11,872 nucleotides of DNA, from the NCBI GenBank assembly GCA_028565635.1, contig JAOXYB010049602.1:1-11872 (forward strand), given 5' to 3'. The notes under the pieces were generated by a model, which did no database searches, was not told where the DNA came from, and was given only the letters and a program-made list of their open reading frames with translations. Both the position numbers and the translations under genes were made by a program. Below are positions 8,824 through 11,872 of the stretch, piece by piece; position 1 is the first letter of the stretch; each line of letters opens with the position of its first letter. Source of the DNA: Phoronis ovalis. Taxonomy: Eukaryota; Phoronida; Phoronidae.

Positions 8824-8840
8824 CATGACAACAATTGTTA

Positions 8841-9037
8841 ATGATGACACTTGCAAATATAAAGTTAAACTGTATTTATTTAGAACTGATGTATGTGTTG
8901 ACAGTTTGGATAACTTGCTCGAAGTGTTGCCTAAAATCTTGTCAATCCTCAACGAACAACGCTAGATATCAACTAAATGTCAATTTTACACAAGAAAAAT
9001 CCGTTCTGAACCATTTCTGGGAGAGTACTGGGTTCAG
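8841..9037 (+). CDS. IDUA: IDUA exon 1 (signal peptide region, start uncertain)
   Basis: The 3' part is secure: YQLNVNFTQEKSVLNHFWESTGF parallels the human stretch before and including FWRSTGF, and the donor CAG|GTAAAG leaves AG, which joins the T of exon 2 to make serine. The start is not secure. ATG 8841 (followed by ATG 8844) gives a 65-residue segment whose IYLELMYVLTVWITC could act as the hydrophobic core of a signal peptide. ATG 8889 gives 49 residues starting MYVLTVWITC, closer to the human length. An upstream frame stop lies at 8826-8828. Five cysteines in the 14 residues ITCSKCCLKSCQSS are unusual. An acceptor-like TATTTATTTAG at 8873-8883 leaves room for a separate upstream exon. 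Confidence 0.65.
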
Positions 9038-11217
9038 GTAAAGTGCCACAGCTTAGATTTTTTGCCAGTGAGTAAGTACGTTGGAAAGAAAAATGTGATG
9101 TATTCATTATAAAAAAATATTTGTAGTCTGATCTAAGAATCATATTTGGATACTTTGTCTTAGAATATAGTGATGAAAAATGGTTTTACATGTAAGTCAT
9201 ACATAAAAGTAAACACAGTACTGATACACTGTAGTATCAAATGAAGCATTTTATATAATCATTTATTATTTTACATAAGAGCTCAAACAATTTAACTTAA
9301 CATATAATTTAAAGATTATGCATTAATTTCAATACTGGTTCATAAGTTCAAGAATGGCAAACTTTTCAGTTAAAAACACGGTAGTTGCTGTCACTTTAAA
9401 TCACAGTATGTTCTTTTGCAGTCCTCCTGATCCTCATCAGAAGGCTTATGAGTTTTTAACCAGTACTGATGTACAACATAACCTCATGTACATTGGCTCC
9501 TTACCTAGAAATGGTATAAAGCAAGTACGAATACACTGGTTATTAAATCTTGTTACCTATCAGAGGTAAGTACAAACTTGCTGATGGCATAATTATTAAA
9601 TCTTATTAAACTTTCATAAAGGTGTTACATCTTTATAAAATATTGCTGGTACTGAGTTCATTCAAACTATCTCGGTTATTATAATATAAGTGCATCTTAC
9701 AAATGTCCTGTTCATTAAACTTGAAATGCCACTATATAACCATTACAGATTTAAAATTAATTTTATTTCCATGGGTACTTAGGGTTTGTAAAAAACATGT
9801 TAATTATGTGCCTGTTGTCATCTTACTTAGAGGTGGTATTTTTTGATAACATCAGAAATATCTGATGGTATCAAACCCTTGCTTTATACAGTATATCTGC
9901 TGGTATCAAGCCCTTGCTTTATACAGTATATCTGATGGTATCAAACCCTTGCTTTATACAGTATATCTGGTGGTATCAAACCCTTGCTTTATACATTTGA
10001 CAAGTAATATGTTTTGTTTTGTTTTGTTCCAGTTGTCACTCATATCAATACTGGAATATTTCTCACTTGGATGATTTTATAAAGAGTTTGTATAAACTTG
10101 ATCTGAAGCCAGGTTTTGAGCTCATGGGAAATCCATCCAACTGTTTTACAGACTTTGAAAATAAAACACAAATTGAAGGGTGGAGAAATCTTGTTAAAGG
10201 AGTTGCCTCTTGGTTTTACTGTAAGTGGATTTTCAAATACAACATATTGCTTCTTATGAAGTACATACATTTGAGTTTGTTTTTTTACTAGACACATTCT
10301 CGTGCAAGAAGTACCGTATGCAAATTAAAATGGGTATTTTAAATGTGCCATATAAAAGTAACATTACTTCAAACATTCTGTAGTACGTACTTAACTTGAA
10401 ATTTGCCAGATAACTTTTAAAATAATTTTGAAAAAAACAACAATATTCTTCACTGATTGGTAAATAGTTTGTAGATCCACCAAAATTCGTGTATGTCCAC
10501 TTTTAGATCATTATCCCGAAATCTATGCTCTGTCCTGGAACTGGGAGTCATGGAATGAACCAGACCATCATGACTTTGATCAGCTTAATATGACATTGAA
10601 AGGTTGGCATTTTGTCTGCCTATAGTATGGCATGACATATTACCATGGACAGAACTGTGAAAAATGAAACAGGCGCCAAAGTTTTTCTTTAAGTTTGACT
10701 TTATGAAAAATATTGATGATTTCTACAAAAACCATTTAGAAGATAAAACTTAAAGTATTGCATTTAACACAACCACTGCAAAAGTATTTTAACCGGATCA
10801 AGTTGTACATAGAGTGATTGGTTGATGAATGTTGAAAACATTTCACACAATTTGGTATTTTAAACATGCTGCATGATAGAATTGGGTTAACTTTACAATA
10901 AATGTTTCATTCAAACTATTTTAAAAATTTACATAAATATATCATTCAACAGTTACTATAAGTTTAGTTTGTAGTGTGTGTTTTATCAAGTATTCAATTT
11001 TTTAGGTTACTTAAACTACTATGATGCGTGCCAACAAGGAATCAAAGATGTTGAGATACACAAGAATTCTTTTAAAATTGGAGGACCCGGTGGTTCGTGT
11101 AGGCAAGGAACATTTTCGAAATATTGTTACACTCTGCTGGATCATGTGGTAAATGGGAAGAATTATTTTACAGGAAAGAAGGATGTAAGATTGGATTTCA
11201 TATCATTTCATAAAAAG
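8841..11217 (+). CDS. IDUA: alpha-L-iduronidase (GH39), 5' half, partial at right edge
   Basis: IDUA is the lysosomal enzyme that hydrolyses terminal alpha-L-iduronic acid residues of dermatan and heparan sulfate. Exons 8841-9037, 9422-9565, 10033-10220, 10507-10602 and 11006-11217 join in frame (phases 2, 2, 1, 1, then 0) to 279 codons; human IDUA has 653 residues. Family blocks in order are FWESTGFSPP, MYIGSLPRNGIKQVRIHWLL, PGFELMG, FTDFE, SWNEPDHHDFD (E194 of this model is the GH39 acid/base, human E182), LNYYDA, GGPGGS, FFTG-like YFTG and RLDFISFHKK. The nucleophile (human E299, in NDEADP) and the C-terminal domains are beyond the right edge. The first exon is the weak point: the signal peptide is poor and two in-frame starts (8841, 8889) are possible. 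Predicted sequons include N122-IS, equivalent to human N110. The gene is head-to-head with MOGS. Confidence 0.95.
9038..9421 (+). other. IDUA intron 1
   Basis: 384 bases, AT-rich, GTAAAG donor and TTTTGCAG acceptor. No internal feature recognised; an open frame starting at 9354 is intron sequence read into exon 2. Confidence 0.85.
9422..9565 (+). CDS. IDUA: IDUA exon 2
   Basis: 144 nt, residues 66-113. The acceptor TTCTTTTGCAG is at 9421 and the donor AG|GTAAGT at 9565/9566. It reads PPDPHQKAYEFL, then DVQHNLMYIGSLP, then RNGIKQVRIHWLLNLVTY, a close match to the start of the IDUA TIM barrel (human [24 protein letters not shown]). Confidence 0.95.
9566..10032 (+). other. IDUA intron 2
   Basis: 467 bases. 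The first 290 hold nothing recognisable. The last part contains a four-copy minisatellite (9857-9995), a short TTTTG-rich tract and the acceptor. Confidence 0.85.
9857..9995 (+). repeat. 35-bp minisatellite, four copies
   Basis: Copies start at 9857 (5' edge imperfect), 9892, 9927 and 9962, each 35 bases. The shared core is GGTATCAAACCCTTGCTTTA, with single-base variants (CTGATGG, CTGCTGG, CTGATGG, CTGGTGG, and one CAAGCCC). The first three copies end ATACAG, the last ATACAT. It ends about 37 bases before IDUA exon 3. The open frame across it (9865-10074) is a by-product of the repeat, because 35 is not a multiple of three and the copies are read in different frames. Confidence 0.95.
10033..10220 (+). 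CDS. IDUA: IDUA exon 3 (equals human exons 3 and 4 fused)
   Basis: 188 nt, residues 114-176 plus one base. The acceptor TTTTGTTCCAG is at 10032 and the donor ACT|GTAAGT at 10220/10221. It carries YWNISHLDDF with a conserved N-glycan sequon, LKPGFELMGN and CFTDFENKT, a further sequon. In the human gene this stretch is split by an intron, which is absent here. Confidence 0.95.
10507..10602 (+). CDS. IDUA: IDUA exon 4 (catalytic acid/base)
   Basis: 96 nt, residues 177-208 plus one base, the same length as human exon 5 as I recall it. The acceptor is CACTTTTAG at 10506. It contains WNWESWNEPDHHDFD; the GAA of NEP is at 10557-10559. The donor AAAG|GTTGGC is weak (no A at +3, no G at +5), but the phase joins correctly to exon 5 (KG|YLNYYDA). 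Confidence 0.92.
10603..11005 (+). other. IDUA intron 4
   Basis: 403 bases of AT-rich DNA with no coding, RNA or repeat signal that I can recognise. The acceptor is strong, the donor GTTGGC weak. Confidence 0.8.
11006..11217 (+). CDS. IDUA: IDUA exon 5
   Basis: 212 nt, residues 209-279. The acceptor CAATTTTTTAG is at 11005 and the donor AAAAAG|GTAAGA at 11217/11218, phase 0 as at the end of human exon 6. It reads YLNYYDACQQGIKDV, FKIGGPGGSCRQG, NGKNYFTG and VRLDFISFHKK. Coding frame beyond 11217 is intron read-through. Confidence 0.94.
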
Positions 11218-11872
11218 GTAAGACCTATTGTTGGCGCGGTGCTTATAGGATGTTAAGTAATCCTATGATCAATTATTTTACGTGTGATAGCATGCAATGT
11301 CTCTTGTTAGAAATTATTGTCCCTCAGATAAGCTTGTGACTGTTGCAGTCATATCAAATTAAAATTCTAGAACTGAAATTTAGAGGCAAATTGACATACT
11401 GAGAATTTTACCTTGAATGTGTCTGGGGACTTGATGGCTCATTCTGTGATGTACTTGTATCCACTCCAGTTGTCCAACTCAAATGTATATGCTCAAAGGC
11501 AATTACTGGAGTAGAGTAGCTAAGTTACCTAACCACAGATTAGCTAAACAGGCTTACCTTCAAGAGGTAAAAAAAATAATAGCAATTTAATATTGTTAAT
11601 AAGGAAGTGTACTGACAATAATTTACACATGGGTTGGGTCTCGGAAGAGTGAATTCAAAATGAAATCAATATTGTTCTAATAGTCAGCCGGCCGAATTAG
11701 GCTAAGATTTCTCTATAAAAATTTGATGGCAAAGTCATGTTAGAAGCAAACAACCCATGTCAGCCTGAACTTAATATACTACTGAACGTCCTCAGGTAGG
11801 TTGCCAAGCTCAAATTTACGTTTCAACAAAGTTTTGAGCCTTTAAAAAGGGGATTATTTTCAGTGACATAAA
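11218..11872 (+). other. IDUA intron 5, 5' part
   Basis: 655 bases from the GTAAGA donor to the window edge. I looked for the next IDUA exon (human start GARSSISILEQEK) and did not find it. TTATTTTCAG at 11852-11861 resembles an acceptor, but phase-0 joining would put TGA directly after it. Confidence 0.75.

Larger units (their letters stand above)
7677..8840. promoter_or_regulatory. divergent MOGS/IDUA intergenic region with shared promoter
   Basis: About 1.16 kb between the MOGS start (minus) and the likely IDUA start (plus). Most of it is AT-rich, but 8180-8510 is clearly richer in G, C and CpG than its surroundings, as expected of an unmethylated promoter core. By eye this part holds three E2F-like motifs (TTTGGCGC 8183-8190, GCGCGAAA 8211-8218, TTTCGCGG 8374-8381) and an ETS-like CCGGAAG near 8484. 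No clear TATA box for either gene was assigned. Start sites are not known; the motif calls are inference. Confidence 0.55.

Noticed and set aside
9857-9995. CRISPR-like array
   Set aside because: The repeats are directly adjacent with no unique spacers, and the setting is an animal intron; it is a minisatellite.
9865-10074. 69-codon repeat-encoded protein
   Set aside because: The 35-bp period shifts the frame at each copy, so the similar peptides are a by-product of an intronic minisatellite.
10040-10297. 85-codon frame on the minus strand
   Set aside because: Antisense shadow of IDUA exon 3, whose sense frame matches a known family.
11852-11872. Possible start of IDUA exon 6 after TTATTTTCAG
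   Set aside because: With the phase-0 junction from exon 5 it would begin with TGA, and the bases do not match the expected IDUA segment.

Overview
The window is nuclear DNA from an animal, not a bacterium. It is AT-rich, its coding segments are broken by GT-AG introns, and all three recognisable genes are metazoan housekeeping genes. A marine invertebrate such as a mollusc or another lophotrochozoan would fit the AT-richness, the short introns and the small transposon, but this is a guess and no lineage marker was found.

Layout. (1) 1-517, plus strand: last intron and last exon of an actin-related protein 1 (ARP1/centractin) gene; the rest lies to the left of the window. (2) 518-1916: convergent intergenic DNA holding the 3' untranslated regions of ARP1 and of the next gene. 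(3) 1917-7676, minus strand: a complete five-exon gene for mannosyl-oligosaccharide glucosidase (MOGS, ER glucosidase I, GH63). The exons join in frame to an 845-residue type II membrane protein. Its 2-kb fourth intron contains an 894-bp non-autonomous DNA transposon (3789-4682) with terminal inverted repeats and a TTA target duplication, resembling PIF/Harbinger elements. (4) 7677-8840: divergent, relatively CpG-rich promoter region between MOGS and the next gene. (5) about 8841 to 11217, plus strand: the first five coding exons of alpha-L-iduronidase (IDUA, GH39). They end just before the exon expected to carry the catalytic nucleophile; the gene runs off the right edge. A four-copy 35-bp minisatellite lies just upstream of the third IDUA exon.

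Working relationships. ARP1 is a cytoplasmic dynactin subunit with no obvious link to the others. MOGS removes the first glucose from N-glycans in the ER. IDUA is a lysosomal glycosidase that is itself N-glycosylated in the ER, so the head-to-head pair are at least in the same secretory route, although shared regulation is only inferred. Exon borders were set by hand from splice-site motifs, reading-frame continuity and remembered human homologues. They are mutually consistent (MOGS exons sum to 2538 nt = 846 codons; IDUA intron phases match the human gene), but transcript data were not available.

No wholly new gene system was seen. The items most worth a second look are the transposon with its subterminal repeats, the minisatellite made of decoy splice acceptors, the uncertain IDUA start, and the moved glycosylation site in IDUA.
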